Positions 13,099 to 25,400 of a stretch of 64,000 nucleotides of DNA are shown here, one piece after another. The DNA is from Apostichopus japonicus (Eukaryota > Echinodermata > Holothuroidea > Aspidochirotida > Stichopodidae): assembly GCF_037975245.1 (NCBI RefSeq), contig NC_092568.1, positions 12,175,501-12,239,500 on the forward strand, written 5' to 3'. Every line of letters begins with the position of its first letter. Within the stretch, counting starts at the first letter, position 1. A program made the position numbers and the translations under genes. Below the pieces are notes generated by a model. It did not search any database and was not told the origin of the DNA. It saw only the letters and a list, made by a program, of their open reading frames with translations.

Positions 13099-13822
13099 TG
13101 TTATGAAATAGTAATACCATCTCTTTGATGTTACCGAAAAACTCCATCGAGATACCTTACAGGCCTCTTATGTATTTATCTAGGTCATGGATTCAGTTTT
13201 CCCACGAGAAGTTTTTTAACTATCTTATTGAATCTTGGTACAGGGCCTTTTCCCAAAATAGATTCCATTATGTCTGTGGAACATTCGAGAAGGTTCTCTC
13301 ACGTGGTATGGAAGTTTCCATAGAAAGGGGATGGACTTCCAAACTCCCAACCAATCAGGGCAGATCAGTGCCAGTGCACTTATTTTTATATCGTTAAGTT
13401 AATACAGGATGGTCAGGTCATTGGCTGCCTACTGATTATGCGCAGAGGGATTTTTATAGAAGTAAGGTATAAAAGAAAAAGGAGGTCAGAAATTTATCAC
13501 TCCGTCAGCGCTCCGTGATCAGTTCGTTGCTTCGTCACCATTTCATCACTCTTTCTAATTGTTTAATTGACGGAGTCAAGTCAAGTCAAATCATTGTAAT
13601 TTAGTTTTATTTGTAAAGAGAATCGACAGAGAAGAAATTATACCGAATCATTACTCAAATCCGATCTTGTCAAATTGTTTTTCTGTGAACTCATTGTTTT
13701 CTTCCGTTCGAGACATCTCCTGAAGAAGCATAAATACGGCATCAAGATACCCCAGTACCTTTCTATCGCGAGTCCCGATATAATATCACTATCGGAGGAG
13801 CCGGGCTCGTCACAATATTACA
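13099..13822 (+). repeat. 5' LTR
   Basis: 724 bp, begins TGTTATG and ends ATATTACA. TATAAAA at 13468-13474 is the likely promoter, placing transcription start near 13500. A 90-codon ORF inside it also occurs in the 3' LTR and is not regarded as a gene. Confidence 0.95.
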
Positions 13823-13839
13823 TGGTGGAGGTCGGTTGC
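13823..13839 (+). promoter_or_regulatory. Putative primer binding site
   Basis: TGGTGGAGGTCGG starts directly after the LTR. TGG is the complement of a tRNA CCA end; the first eight bases resemble the complement of a tRNA-Ala 3' end, but the match fades after that, so the primer tRNA is uncertain. Confidence 0.5.
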
Positions 13840-14515
13840 TTTCTTCAGGAACAAAACGGAAATGGAACTTTTCACAACTTTCGTTCGTTACGATCAATAA
13901 CGAACAGGAGATTTTTGTTTTGGCCCGAAGACCTAACGAGGAACACAACGCATGTTCACGACCTAGCCTAACCTAAACACTCTACGAGGGAAGACGGCCT
14001 ATACTAGCCTAAGCCTGTACACCGGATGCCGGAACCACTGATCTGTACGCTAACGTTAATCAACCCAGCATGCAGTTCGCGTTTGAACATTCGCGCAACC
14101 AATACGTAGAATACTACAGCTCTAAACATCAGAACTGAACATTTTCGCGATCTAAGCCTAGACTCGACCCGATGTTAACGGCGAACGAATCTGAAGTTCT
14201 TACGATATGTAGGCCTACCTGCTACTACCTACCTGCTACTACCTGCTGCTACTACTATTACTACTGCTAACCGAGGGACTTCCATCATCGTTTGCAGTTC
14301 CACTACCAGTTCTTAGTTAAACATAGGGGTGAGTGAAATCATGCCAATTTGTATCCCAACCCCTATTTGAGATCAGAGTGTAACGATAAGTTATTTTAAT
14401 CGTGTCCATGTATTGCATATTTGTTATTTGTATTTAATAACGGTCGATAGTGTGTTCAATTGAGTAGAGGCTCATGTTGTATACTCGTAACTAGCCTAGG
14501 ATTGTATGTGGCATC

Positions 14516-14797
14516 ATGTCCGTCAGTGAACAGGAACTAGAGACCAAGTTTGATCAGTCACGTAGGTCAGAATCGCAAGATAATCCAAAAGAGATGAGGC
14601 AAAGATATAGTTCTCGTGATTCTCGTGGTCCTAGGACAGGTCAGAATAATAACAGGAGAAGGTTACCATATTTTAATCCTTCAATCACATGTTACTACTG
14701 CCAAAATCGAGGTCATTTTGCACAATATTGTCAAATTCGCCTAAGCCATGAAATGGAGGCTAAGGTAAACAGAGTACCAACACAGAATTTTCAGTAG
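14516..14797 (+). CDS. Gag-like nucleocapsid ORF with CCHC zinc knuckle
   Basis: A 93-codon ORF with one zinc knuckle, CYYCQNRGHFAQYC (C-x2-C-x4-H-x4-C), and basic flanks rich in R, S, Q and N, as expected for the nucleic-acid-binding end of Gag. No capsid domain is visible; about 690 bases between the LTR and this ATG contain no long ORF, so Gag is unusually short or its N-terminal part is lost or spliced. The pol frame is open from 14764, is in the -1 frame relative to this ORF and overlaps it by 34 bases, which suggests a frameshift link; I see no canonical slippery heptamer. Confidence 0.7.
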   Translation: MSVSEQELETKFDQSRRSESQDNPKEMRQRYSSRDSRGPRTGQNNNRRRLPYFNPSITCYYCQNRGHFAQYCQIRLSHEMEAKVNRVPTQNFQ

Positions 14798-17700
14798 GGA
14801 GCACTTATGATTGCACTCATCATACAGTGACTCCAGACAATGTACCAAGTAAGGGAAGATCGAAACGTAAAGCAAATAATATTTGGAAGAATAGTAATAT
14901 TCCTAGTTCTAGATATACAGGGAACGACCGTATTGTGGATATTCAACTGGACACACGTAATTTTGTAAGAGGTACTTTACATGATGGTAAAGGAATTTCA
15001 CTGTTGTTTGATAGTGGAGCAACATGCTCTATCATTTCTTCTTCTACAGTGCAAAATTCAAAGTATTTATCCTCTATACAACCAGTCTCGGTTGATGTAG
15101 TAAACCTAAAGTTGGGTAATGGTCAGTTTATTCATGCGTATAGCACGATAACATTTCAGGTCAAAATTCAAGGTCATGAATTTCAGCTTTCTGCTTTAAT
15201 TGCTGCAAACCTGACAGGTATTGACTTAATATTAGGTAGTCAAACTCTGAAGGAATTGAATGGATCTTTGGACTTTACCACAAACTGTTTTAGAATTAAA
15301 CAAGCCAAAGTTTTCCTTAGGCCAGTGCAGAGATTTGTTATTTACCCAGGTCAGCAAAGATACATTACTGTACAGGGACGTCTTCCACTATATGCACGAA
15401 ATGCAGATATGGTTATTAAACCGTTTCCTCTAATATCTCGTATGTGTCCTTCACGAATGTTAGTGAAAATGCATAAAGGTAGAACAAAGATTCTACTAAG
15501 GAACATGGGTAATCGGAAATTTTTTCTGCATCCTTCTCGCACAGTGGCTCATTTAGATTTAGCAGATATCATTACGGTCACAGAAGACATACCTACTGAT
15601 TCTCTAGATTTTCTGAATGTTATGAGAGACATCGAAAAACCGTCTCTTTTTCAAACCAATTCTAACTCTAAAGAGAATCGTGATGAAATTACACGATATA
15701 ATTTACATCGTTATCCACATTTGACAGCCGATGATCCCCTGGTTTCCAAATCCGAACAGGAAATCATGAGAGAAAACATTAATTTGGAACAAAGTATTCT
15801 AAATGCTTCAGAAACAGAAAGCATATATGAATTTCTAGACTCACATAGAGATGCATTTTCTCTTTATGGTGAATTATCTCACTGTCCAAATTATGAGGCT
15901 GATATTACTCTTACTAATGACGAGCCATTTTACATACGTCCCTATAGACTTTCAGATGAGGACAAAGTCATTGTCGCCAGTGAGCTAGACAAATTAGTGC
16001 GATTAGGAATCTTAGCGGTAGGACATCAGTCTTATACCTCCCCGGTTTTCCTCATTCCAAAGAAGGGAACAAAAGACAAAAGGGTTGTCACAGATTTTCG
16101 CTACTTGAACAGTAGAATAAAACGTCTCAATCACCCATTTCCATTACTGAACGAGACTATCCGTACCATAGGGTACTCTGGAGCCAAAATTTTAGGTGTT
16201 CTTGATTTGAAGTCTGCATTCTTCTGTCTGCCACTTAGTGTTCATGCACAACAATATACAGGTATTGCTTCATTTCATGGAGGAAAGCATTATTATTATA
16301 AACGCTTACCACAGGGATTGAATTTATCTCCAGCGATCTTTCAGTCGCAAATTAATGATATTTTGGCAACGATCCCAAATTCAAATAAGTTCTGTATTGC
16401 TCATCATGACGATATTATTGTGTACAGTGCAGACAAACAATCTCACAAACAACACCTACAGGCAATTTTTAAGGTTTTAATGGACAATGGATTGAAAATC
16501 TCTCCGAAAAAGTGTAGCATTTTTCAAAATTCAGTCCGATATATGGGACATTTGCTCTCAATAACCCCAAAAGGTGAGGCTTGTATCCAACCTTTACATG
16601 ATAGATGTGCAGCGATCAGGAACACACCGAAACCACACAATGTTAAGTCAGTAAGACGATTTGTAGGTGCAGTTAATTATGTGGCTTCATTTTTCCCAAA
16701 TATTCAAGCACTATTGAGACCATTACATCATTTGAGTCGTAAAAGAAAGGAATTTAAATGGACAGAGGAACATCAGAGTGCATTTCAAAGTATTAAAGAG
16801 TTGTTGTGTAATCCACCTATATTGCATATGCCACAGAAATATGGTCGTTTTGTATTATATAGCGACACATCACGAGTAGCAACAGGATCATACCTGACAC
16901 AAAGAGTTAATGGCAAAGAGAATATTATTGCATATTACTCTAAGATATTACCACCAGCATGTCAGAGGTATAGTGTCACTGAATTAGAAATGATGGGTCT
17001 ATTTATTAATGTGACAGCATTCAAACATTTATTGCAAAATGTAGAATTTGAGGCATATGTTGATCACTCAGCCATTGTTGAATTGTTTAAGTCAAAACAA
17101 GAACCAGCAACTACACGCTTACGTAAACTTCTGTTCAAATTGTCAGAATATACATTTCAGGTTGGTTATAAGAAAGGCTCAGAATTGGTTTTGGCGGATT
17201 ATTTGTCAAGAGCACCACAGGAATTCCACTCTGAAATAGATCAGGTTGCTCAAGAGGTCAGTTCTTATGAGGATTTTTCAACTCCACCTAAGGAGACATT
17301 TAATCCAATCATGACAAGGTCAAAGGCAAGGTCAATGGGAGTCAAAGTTCCAGATTTATTTCCGAATAGAGTCACTAAGGAGTCTAAGCAGGATTCCCCA
17401 GCCAAAGAATCAACAAATAGAGTTGAAAGGACATCCGTTCCTAAGGCAACACATTCTAGTGATCATGTTACACAGAGACCACAACCTGAGTCACAAAAGA
17501 TGACTACACCAGTAATTTCTACTGACAAGAGAGAAACAAATATTCAAAGGCCTACTATTACTATGCCGATTGAAAATAGACATACATTTAGTCCTGATGT
17601 ATTAGTTGTGCCAAATTTTACAAGTGTTTCTCAACCTTCAGAGCCAAGATTAGTGGATCAGAATAGACATAGAGTGCAAGAGGTAATCAGAGAACCACCA

Positions 17701-19701
17701 CCAGAATTATTTGTTCAGCCAAAGCCAGTCATAACAAACATTGATCATTTGGTTACAGGGCACATCCCAAAACAAAAGGAATTGAATAAAGTCATGAAGG
17801 CAATTCAAGGAAAGCTGATCAAAAACTATGATCTGCCATTTGATGTAAAGGAGTTGCAAATTCAACAACAAACTTGTCCTTACTACAAACCAATTTATGA
17901 TTTTCTTGCACACGACATTATTCCAAGTAATGTTAAGCATGCTAGAACTGTTCGTTCTCAAGCAGAGGATTATTTGTTATGTAATAGTTTGTTATTCAGG
18001 ATATTTTTGCATGAGACTAATGATGCTAAGATGACTCTTCAGTTAGTCGTACCTGAGACTATGGTAGAACCAATAATATCTCGATATCATGATGACTTGT
18101 TAAGTAATCATCAGGGTGTAATGCGTACATATTTGACCATTAGACAGCATTTCTATCTGCGCAATATGTTTCAACGCATCAGTAATTATATTCAGGCATG
18201 TCTCCGTTGTCAAGAATTCCGTAAGAAACCGGACAAATTGAGACAATATCATGCTCGCATTCCTGATTCTTATCGTCCTTTTGACAGACTTAGTTTGGAT
18301 TTCAAGACTATGCCCACAACGGCTACAGGATTTAAACATTTGATGGTTGTTTGTGATGAGATCACTAGATTTGTTGTATGTGTTTCTCTTAAGACGCTTG
18401 ATGCTGAGACAATATGTGAAGCATTATTGCAGAGGGTAGTTACAACCTTTGGTCCACCGTCTTGTATCATAAGTGATGCGGCAGCTTCTCTTACAGGAAA
18501 ATTAGTGGAGCTCTTAAGTAAAGCTTTAGGCATTGAACAAAAGTTCATCAGTGTAAGCAATCATGGAAGCTTACAGGTTGAAAGACACATTCAGACTCTT
18601 TCAAATTTCCTCAAAGTGAACTTAAATCAGTTTGGTACGGATTGGGTACGATTTGTCCCAACATCAGCCTATGCATATAACACATTTTCCTCTCCTCAGT
18701 TAGGTAGCTATAGCCCATTTGAACTTGCATTTGGACGTAAGCCGCCAAATCTTACAAATTTATCATTCAATCCAATGGCAGGATTATCACAATCTCATGG
18801 AGAATATGCTGCATTGTTAAAGAAACGATTTGATCATTTGTCAAGGGTAATGTTGGTCTTACAAAAGAAGCAACAAGATGCTCAGAATGTTAAGATAAGT
18901 GCAAAACTGGACAAAGGTGCAATTTATTCAACGGGTCAATTAGTTTATCTGTATAAGCCAACGTCTTCCTCCTTGACTGCAAACTCTCGCAAAATTGCTG
19001 CAGAATGGTGTGGACCACTAGTGATACATCAAGTTTTGGATAGGACTCATTATTTGTTGGCCACTCTCAAAGGAGAAATTCTTAGTGATGTATTCAATTA
19101 TAACAGGCTTAAACCATGTTTTGTAAGAGCATCTTCTGAAACTAAGAATATCACCAACATTCAGAAATTGCGAAATGTCTTGAAAACAAAGGGTTCATCA
19201 AGTGAAAAGGTTGCACGAATGCGAAATGTTTTGAGTAGTAACACTTCTAATGCAGAAAATGTTAATGTCATGCAAGATGCACATATTGAGTTTCATGATG
19301 AGTTTGGTAACATTTTGCCAGGGGTAACTTCAGATCACATCATGTGTCTTGTGACCACTAAGCCAATGAATGTTGCATCCTTTTTAGAGAATAGAGCACA
19401 TAATGAAGGATTAGCACTTCCATATCCTTCCATCAGAGATAGCATATTAAGGCAAAAGAAAGTTTTTGCAAATGCTCCACAAGGAGACATGAAGGTCCAA
19501 CGTGCTAGATACAAATTGGGTGAATTACAGGTTCTGGTCACCTATCAGACACCATGTTTTCCAACAGGCTTTAAGAGTCATGATTTTTGGTGGAATGTAG
19601 GAAAATATTCCAACACAGGGGAAATAATAAATTTTCTCCATGAAAAGGGATTGAACATTACAGGCAGTCCAAGCAGGATGTTGCAAACATTATATGGTTA
19701 G
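14764..19701 (+). CDS. pol: Pol polyprotein (protease, RT, RNase H, integrase)
   Basis: Open from 14764; counting from codon 14827 it has 1624 residues and no break. Aspartic protease motif LLFDSGATCS has its Asp at 62. Reverse transcriptase spans about 370-610: catalytic Asp 460 (VLDLKSAF) and Asp 528-529 in the box HHDDIIVYS, where most Gypsy elements have YxDD. RNase H acidic residues: Asp 680 (YSDTS), Glu 719 (TELEMM), Asp 746 (YVDHS). Integrase zinc finger: His 1088, His 1095, Cys 1125, Cys 1128. Integrase core: Asp 1158, Asp 1217, Glu 1252 (QVER), with 34 rather than the usual 35 residues between the last two. A Pro/Ser/Thr/Gln-rich linker of about 200 residues lies between RNase H and integrase. 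The roughly 250 residues after the core include a region I cannot assign; no chromodomain seen. Confidence 0.93.
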   Translation, partial: GKQSTNTEFSVGSTYDCTHHTVTPDNVPSKGRSKRKANNIWKNSNIPSSRYTGNDRIVDIQLDTRNFVRGTLHDGKGISLLFDSGATCSIISSSTVQNSKYLSSIQPVSVDVVNLKLGNGQFIHAYSTITFQVKIQGHEFQLSALIAANLTGIDLILGSQTLKELNGSLDFTTNCFRIKQAKVFLRPVQRFVIYPGQQRYITVQGRLPLYARNADMVIKPFPLISRMCPSRMLVKMHKGRTKILLRNMGNRKFFLHPSRTVAHLDLADIITVTEDIPTDSLDFLNVMRDIEKPSLFQTNSNSKENRDEITRYNLHRYPHLTADDPLVSKSEQEIMRENINLEQSILNASETESIYEFLDSHRDAFSLYGELSHCPNYEADITLTNDEPFYIRPYRLSDEDKVIVASELDKLVRLGILAVGHQSYTSPVFLIPKKGTKDKRVVTDFRYLNSRIKRLNHPFPLLNETIRTIGYSGAKILGVLDLKSAFFCLPLSVHAQQYTGIASFHGGKHYYYKRLPQGLNLSPAIFQSQINDILATIPNSNKFCIAHHDDIIVYSADKQSHKQHLQAIFKVLMDNGLKISPKKCSIFQNSVRYMGHLLSITPKGEACIQPLHDRCAAIRNTPKPHNVKSVRRFVGAVNYVASFFPNIQALLRPLHHLSRKRKEFKWTEEHQSAFQSIKELLCNPPILHMPQKYGRFVLYSDTSRVATGSYLTQRVNGKENIIAYYSKILPPACQRYSVTELEMMGLFINVTAFKHLLQNVEFEAYVDHSAIVELFKSKQEPATTRLRKLLFKLSEYTFQVGYKKGSELVLADYLSRAPQEFHSEIDQVAQEVSSYEDFSTPPKETFNPIMTRSKARSMGVKVPDLFPNRVTKESKQDSPAKESTNRVERTSVPKATHSSDHVTQRPQPESQKMTTPVISTDKRETNIQRPTITMPIENRHTFSPDVLVVPNFTSVSQPSEPRLVDQNRHRVQEVIREPPPELFVQPKPVITNIDHLVTGHIPKQKELNKVMKAIQGKLIKNYDLPFDVKELQIQQQTCPYYKPIYDFLAHDIIPSNVKHARTVRSQAEDYLLCNSLLFRIFLHETNDAKMTLQLVVPETMVEPIISRYHDDLLSNHQGVMRTYLTIRQHFYLRNMFQRISNYIQACLRCQEFRKKPDKLRQYHARIPDSYRPFDRLSLDFKTMPTTATGFKHLMVVCDEITRFVVCVSLKTLDAETICEALLQRVVTTFGPPSCIISDAAASLTGKLVELLSKALGIEQKFISVSNHGSLQVERHIQTLSNFLKVNLNQFGTDWVRFVPTSAYAYNTFSSPQLGSYSPFELAFGRKPPNLTNLSFNPMAGLSQSHGEYAALLKKRFDHLSRVMLVLQKKQQDAQNVKISAKLDKGAIYSTGQLVYLYKPTSSSLTANSRKIAAEWCGPLVIHQVLDRTHYLLATLKGEILSDVFNYNRLKPCFVRASSETKNITNIQKLRNVLKTKGSSSEKVARMRNVLSSNTSNAENVNVMQDAHIEFHDEFGNILPGVTSDHIMCLVTTKPMNVASFLENRAHNEGLALPYPSIRDSILRQKKVFANAPQGDMKVQRARYKLGELQVLVTYQTPCFPTGFKSHDFWWNVGKYSNTGEIINFLHEKGLNITGSPSRMLQTLYG

Positions 19702-20958
19702 TACAGTATAACTGCATATTGCTTTAAGTTCAGATGAACAGGTGTTTTACCCACGATTGTATGAATGGAATGCATCATGGCATTTACCTGCATACCTATT
19801 AAGTGGAAGTCATTGTACTATATGGTGTAACAGTATAAGCTTTATTGTTTAAAAACGCCACTAAGTGACCTAGTTTCATCTTTTATAACAAATGTGTAAT
19901 GAGTATACCTTATTTCTCCTTATGAATTCGTTCAAACGTTTACCCGGCAATTAGAACATATCCGGAATATTAGCAACATGGGTTTTCATATATTGAGAAA
20001 TATTTTAAGGATATTTACATTGCATTATTTATGTTATATTGAAAGCTATTCAGAGACAGCATTGAAGATATGCAACTTTTGCTCACAGCAACAGTTATCG
20101 AAGCAAATGAAAGTATAGATCTTTTGAGGAAGTTATGTATATATTTTCTTTTCCTCAAATATTCATGCGAAAGTTTAATTTCATCATGAAGTTTAAAAGT
20201 CAAGATGTTAAGTATTATGTAAATTTGAAGAAAGATTTGTTGATGTCATAGTCTATGGAGTCTCTTTTATGGTATCGAATATCTAGTACTTTGGTACTTT
20301 ACTAGACTATCATTCGGAGTGCATACCTAGGGTCACCATGCTATCGAGTCACATTTTGTTGATTTTCTTGAAGTGGATGTATATGATTCACAAGGTTTCA
20401 AAGCGGTTTTGAAACTATGCCTTCATTAAAGAGGAGGTTTTGTAAATGAGTTTGTAATATTTTAAGGTTCTTTTTTTGTGTACGAATTTTTCATGGAACG
20501 CTGAGGTGTTCTGTTCAGTTAAAAGATAACTAAGTCAAGTTTTCTCTGATCTCTCCCCAAATCACGGCATGATTTCACTTTTGATATAAATGTATTATTG
20601 ATGTATGAAATGCATAAATGTATTTTGTTAAAAGAGATACTGCATATTTTGCTGTGTCATGTAACTTTAAGATATCTTAATGATATATATATATATTTTT
20701 TTTTAGATTACATCATATGATGTCATCAATATTGAAGAGGTACACAAAAATTTCATGGAGATAGTGTCAATGTATAGAACATATGATCATTTTAATAATT
20801 CGTAACCAAGATGTTAACCTTTGAGATATATGAAGACCATTTATTGAAGTCAATGAATATTAGTGAATGTGCTTACAGTACTCTACCTTCTTGAGATAAT
20901 GATAAGTTAAAGCGGTATGATGTTAAAATTTTGGAGTATCCAAAAATTTTAAAAGATT
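19702..20958 (+). other. Untranslated 3' region of the LTR element
   Basis: About 1.26 kb between the pol stop and the polypurine tract. No ORF of note, so no envelope-like gene. AT-rich, with a short (AT)n tract near 20683. Confidence 0.7.
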
Positions 20959-20966
20959 GAGGGGGA
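20959..20966 (+). promoter_or_regulatory. Polypurine tract
   Basis: GAGGGGGA directly before the 3' LTR, the expected plus-strand primer site. Confidence 0.8.
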
Positions 20967-21690
20967 TGTTATGAAATAGTAATACCATCTCTTTGATGTT
21001 ACCGAAAAACTCCATCGAGATACCTTACAGGCCTCTTATGTATTTATCTAGGTCATGGATTCAGTTTTCCCACGAGAAGTTTTTTAACTATCTTATTGAA
21101 TCTTGGTACAGGGCCTTTTCCCAAAATAGATTCCATTATGTCTGTGGAACATTCGAGAAGGTTCTCTCACGTGGTATGGAAGTTTCCATAGAAAGGGGAT
21201 GGACTTCCAAACTCCCAACCAATCAGGGCAGATCAGTGCCAGTGCACTTATTTTTATATCGTTAAGTTAATACAGGATGGTCAGGTCATTGGCTGCCTAC
21301 TGATTATGCGCAGAGGGATTTTTATAGAAGTAAGGTATAAAAGAAAAAGGAGGTCAGAAATTTATCACTCCGTCAGCGCTCCGTGATCAGTTCGTTGCTT
21401 CGTCACCATTTCATCACTCTTTCTAATTGTTTAATTGACGGAGTCAAGTCAAGTCAAATCATTGTAATTTAGTTTTATTTGTAAAGAGAATCGACAGAGA
21501 AGAAATTATACCGAATCATTACTCAAATCCGATCTTGTCAAATTGTTTTTCTGTGAACTCATTGTTTTCTTCCGTTCGAGACATCTCCTGAAGAAGCATA
21601 AATACGGCATCAAGATACCCCAGTACCTTTCTATCGCGAGTCCCGATATAATATCACTATCGGAGGAGCCGGGCTCGTCACAATATTACA
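20967..21690 (+). repeat. 3' LTR
   Basis: Same length (724 bp) as the 5' LTR and apparently identical. Its TATAAAA at 21336-21342 points toward exons 6-23 of the interrupted micro-exon gene, so it could drive a transcript of them. Confidence 0.95.
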
Positions 21691-24600
21691 CTTGATCTCA
21701 CGCTTCAAGACCAGCTAAAACTCTACCCTGACTTTGGGCTGGCAAACCTTGAAGGTGAGTTATGAACTTGAGATCTTATATTGAAATAAATACACATATG
21801 ATTATTATTTAACTATTAGAACACGAACAGGTGGTTAGACTATTTCAAAGACAGTATGATAGTTTTAGTTTTCTTTTCATTTATCTTAAGTTTAGTTATT
21901 ATTATTTCTTGGTCCACAGAGTGCCTCCTTCACAGACTTTCTTCAAGTATTCCTCTCGATCACAAGAACGGTAATTTACGCTTACATAAATCAGTTTTAT
22001 CAAGTGTAAGAAAGATCAGACTATTCATGAAACATGTTATCCGTGTTCAACTAGTTAAACTGAATTTAATATTTATACTTTCAGATCCTGCGAGAATCTA
22101 TTTTATTGCAAATTCCTGTGACTTTGGGATCATTTCTTTACCTCGAAGTGAGTTTGATTGTTTTAAGCAAGATCTCATTGAATGTGTTCATTTTTTTTAC
22201 TAAATTTGATAGAATTCTAATTAACTACTGGGTCTTTGTATTATCCGCATACCCTCTCTATATACTCACAAGCCCCTCATCCAACGCTCTTTCTTACCTT
22301 TCCTTACCTCCTCTCCACACATTTCACTGACATGCTCTTCTCTTTCAGTCACTCCCTTTCCCCTCTACACTTCCCTTCTGACTGAATGTTGAAGCACTTT
22401 CACTGTGACTAAAATTACTTGCATGTATTAAGTGTGAAGTGGTCTTAGTAGGTGCAACAATTAAACTCTTAATGTGATTTCACATAAACTTGCATTTAAT
22501 AGAATTAAACCTATGACCCTGAAAACGAGTCTTATTTAGTGACATATCCAGAAGAACAAGTTCCTACTGATGTAAGAGGAGTAGCGGCCTTATCCCCCCT
22601 CCCTCACCCCTTACCCCATTACATATTATTACCGGCAATGTTGTATCTTCATTAAGCTCCAAAATAAGCATCAACATTTTTCTTGCATGTTTAAACTTTT
22701 AATAGTCGAGCAGTACACGACCCCTGCTGCCTTCGAGAAGCATCAACAAGATGATACTACCTCTACCTGGTCTGGTAAGATATATTTTGGTTCCATTCAG
22801 TACTTCATAATTTTCGTGACTTTGTTATATTATAAACGATATGTTTTTAGTGAGATGCATGGCACTTCAGTAAAATAATTTGGTTTATAGTTTATCGCCA
22901 ATAAGTAATCAAAAAGGGAAGGAAATCAAACTCTCGTTGTCAAAAAAGTGGTTATATCTTTATATTTAAAAGTTTAGCCAATTTTATTCACGCTGCAGAT
23001 ATTCAGGGCCAACACACTCAACAGACCACAACAACGAGATATGAAGGTAAAGTAACACTCACTGTAGTCGGTAGGCTATAATATATGGTTATACTATATT
23101 GAAGCATTTAGGTATATCTTCTTTTTCAAGACTGTATGTAAGGGGGGGGGGCGGTCACTTGTGGAAGTCTCTGCAGTACCGTATTAAATATTTATCAGTA
23201 AATAAAACAGTTTGACGAGAAAAGTCACATTTTCGCTTTTCAGGTTACACCCTGACTTACTACCAGTACACCTTCAAAAGTTCAACTGGTGAGTATTGAG
23301 TGAAATTGGATTAAGTATTGTGCGCAAGAAAAGACAAGTTAATACTAAACTGATTTGAATAAAAAAATATTAATATTAATCTTTCACTTCGTCAATAATT
23401 TCGACTCAAGGGATAATAAACCTGAGATTTATGCATTGAAAGTCTTCTTGGCTGTTTAAAAATATAACATTATTTGAATCTCTTTCAGGCCCTGATCAGA
23501 TGCAAAACACCGAGGAAACTCTAACAGGTGAGAAATATAAATTGTTTGTTAACACATCACAGAGTTTTGATTGATTTGAGAAAAAAAAAATTATTACTTC
23601 GAACTGCTTTTTTCATATTCCTTTCAGATCCAACCGGTAACAAGACAGCTACCAAATACATGTACTATTGGACTGGTAAGTGTTGTCATATTGTATCACA
23701 TGTTCTTGCTGGGGTGTTTCTCTTTGAATGTTCATTTGGCGAGGGGGGGGGGAGGTGGGGGTACCTTATGCTCAGTTTAGACTGTATCATCTGGGGGTAA
23801 AGAATGGGATAAACAGTGGTGTGGGAAGGATTACTTATATTATATTACATTATTGACTTACAAGAAGTAAGCATATATCCTTAACGTCATCGACACTGTG
23901 ACTTTTTCTGTGAGTTTATTGTTTCAGCGATATTAATGGATTCCTCTTTCTTTTCTCTGACAGATGGGGTGTCTTCATACCAACTGAAGGCGAATAAGAT
24001 AACAACTCAAACCGAAGGTTTGTTATTTCAAATATATAATAATAATAATAATAAGGAGCCATGAATATCAAATTACAATTTATCTTATATATTAAGTATT
24101 CTTATACATTAATAATTCTTTTTATTGCCTATTAGTCTGTCATATTATGATGTTAAGTAATATATTCTGTGTTTACAGACGGACAAACTATCACCCATAC
24201 ACAGGACATTCAACAGTGTGATTACTCTGGTGAGTAACCTACTGTCCATTATTTTATCATTATTTATTATTTTAGCAATTACTAATTTATTTATTATTTG
24301 AAACGATCATAAAATATAATTAGACAAAAGATTGTGTTAAGCAAATTTCCTCACCTTTCCACCAGCCCACCACCCTACTCTTCATCACTGTACAAAACAT
24401 AATCGTGGAAGTTGTAACGCACACTGCTTCAGTATAATATCGATACGGTTACATTTGTAAATATAAAATAATCCATAATTTGTTGTAAATTACTCTCCTC
24501 GTTCACAGTTTTTGGGATTGGTAAGGAAGATCTAAGCCACATCACTGATAACACTCTAGTAGGTAAGTAGCTATATATCTCCGTCATTGATATACATGCA

Positions 24601-24825
24601 TTGTTATACGATCGCACAGCGATAGAAAGAAATACGTTCCTTTGATAATGTCGTGAATACTTATATAACCTTCCTCTTGTCAATTTATCATTGTTGGCTG
24701 TTATAGTTTATGGAACGCCACCCACCCAGTATAATTCACAAATTTATTATTTTGTTCCCTTCTTATTTTAGCTGGAAAGCAAACAACAATAAACAAACAA
24801 TTCAGTTTACAGACCAGTAGTAGTG

Positions 24826-25400
24826 GTGAGTTGGATTTATTTATATAAAATATGAATGAAATGAATCATAATCTAACGCGATCTCCTTTTCTTAAAGCTA
24901 AAAGACTTCTCTCGTATATTGAAGTTACTTCATCTTTCTTTGTTCTTTATGTTGTTATATTACAATAGTTTCGGATTAAATCGCTGCGGACCGAAAATAT
25001 ATGCACTATATGTACTACAAACAGTTTGCATGTAAAGGATCAAACTAAGAACACAAGATCCGGATGACAATAAAGAGGTTTTACAAATTGTTGTTTTGTA
25101 ATTAACTTGATTTATCGATCTGCTCTTCTTAAAGTAAAAGCACTTCAAAAGATAAATAATCAAGTTTTACTTCAAAACTCGTATTTTAAAGTTATTTTAT
25201 CTTTATTTATTGTAATGTTCTTTAATTACCATAGTTTGGTATTAAATTTGCTACACTGACCGAAAATATATGCACTATATGTACTATGAACAGTTTTTCT
25301 GTAAAGGATAAATATACGAACACATGAACCGGATTGCAGTAAAGAGGTTTTACAAATTGCAATCTTTGTAATGAAATTGCTTTAAATCTTGTATCCTCAG
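24826..25400. repeat. Intron 16 of copy B with internal duplication
   Basis: This intron is 575 bp against 308 bp in copy A. A block containing CCGAAAATATATGCACTATA occurs twice, near 24990 and 25260, so about 270 bp were tandemly duplicated in copy B only. Confidence 0.7.

Larger units (their letters stand above)
13099..21690 (+). mobile_element. Full-length Ty3/Gypsy-type LTR retrotransposon
   Basis: An 8592-bp element with two 724-bp LTRs (TG...CA) that look identical by eye, flanked by the 4-bp duplication CTTG (13095-13098 and 21691-21694). The empty site is visible in copy C (37796-37810). It carries a small CCHC ORF and one long intact pol ORF in the order protease, RT, RNase H, integrase, which places it in the Ty3/Gypsy group. 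There is no envelope-like ORF. Identical LTRs, an intact pol and a clean duplication indicate recent insertion. It lies in sense orientation inside exon 5 of micro-exon gene copy B. Confidence 0.95.

Noticed and set aside
13125-13397. 90-codon ORF in the 5' LTR (also at 20993-21265)
   Set aside because: Lies wholly within both LTRs and overlaps promoter sequence; no similarity to known proteins recognised.
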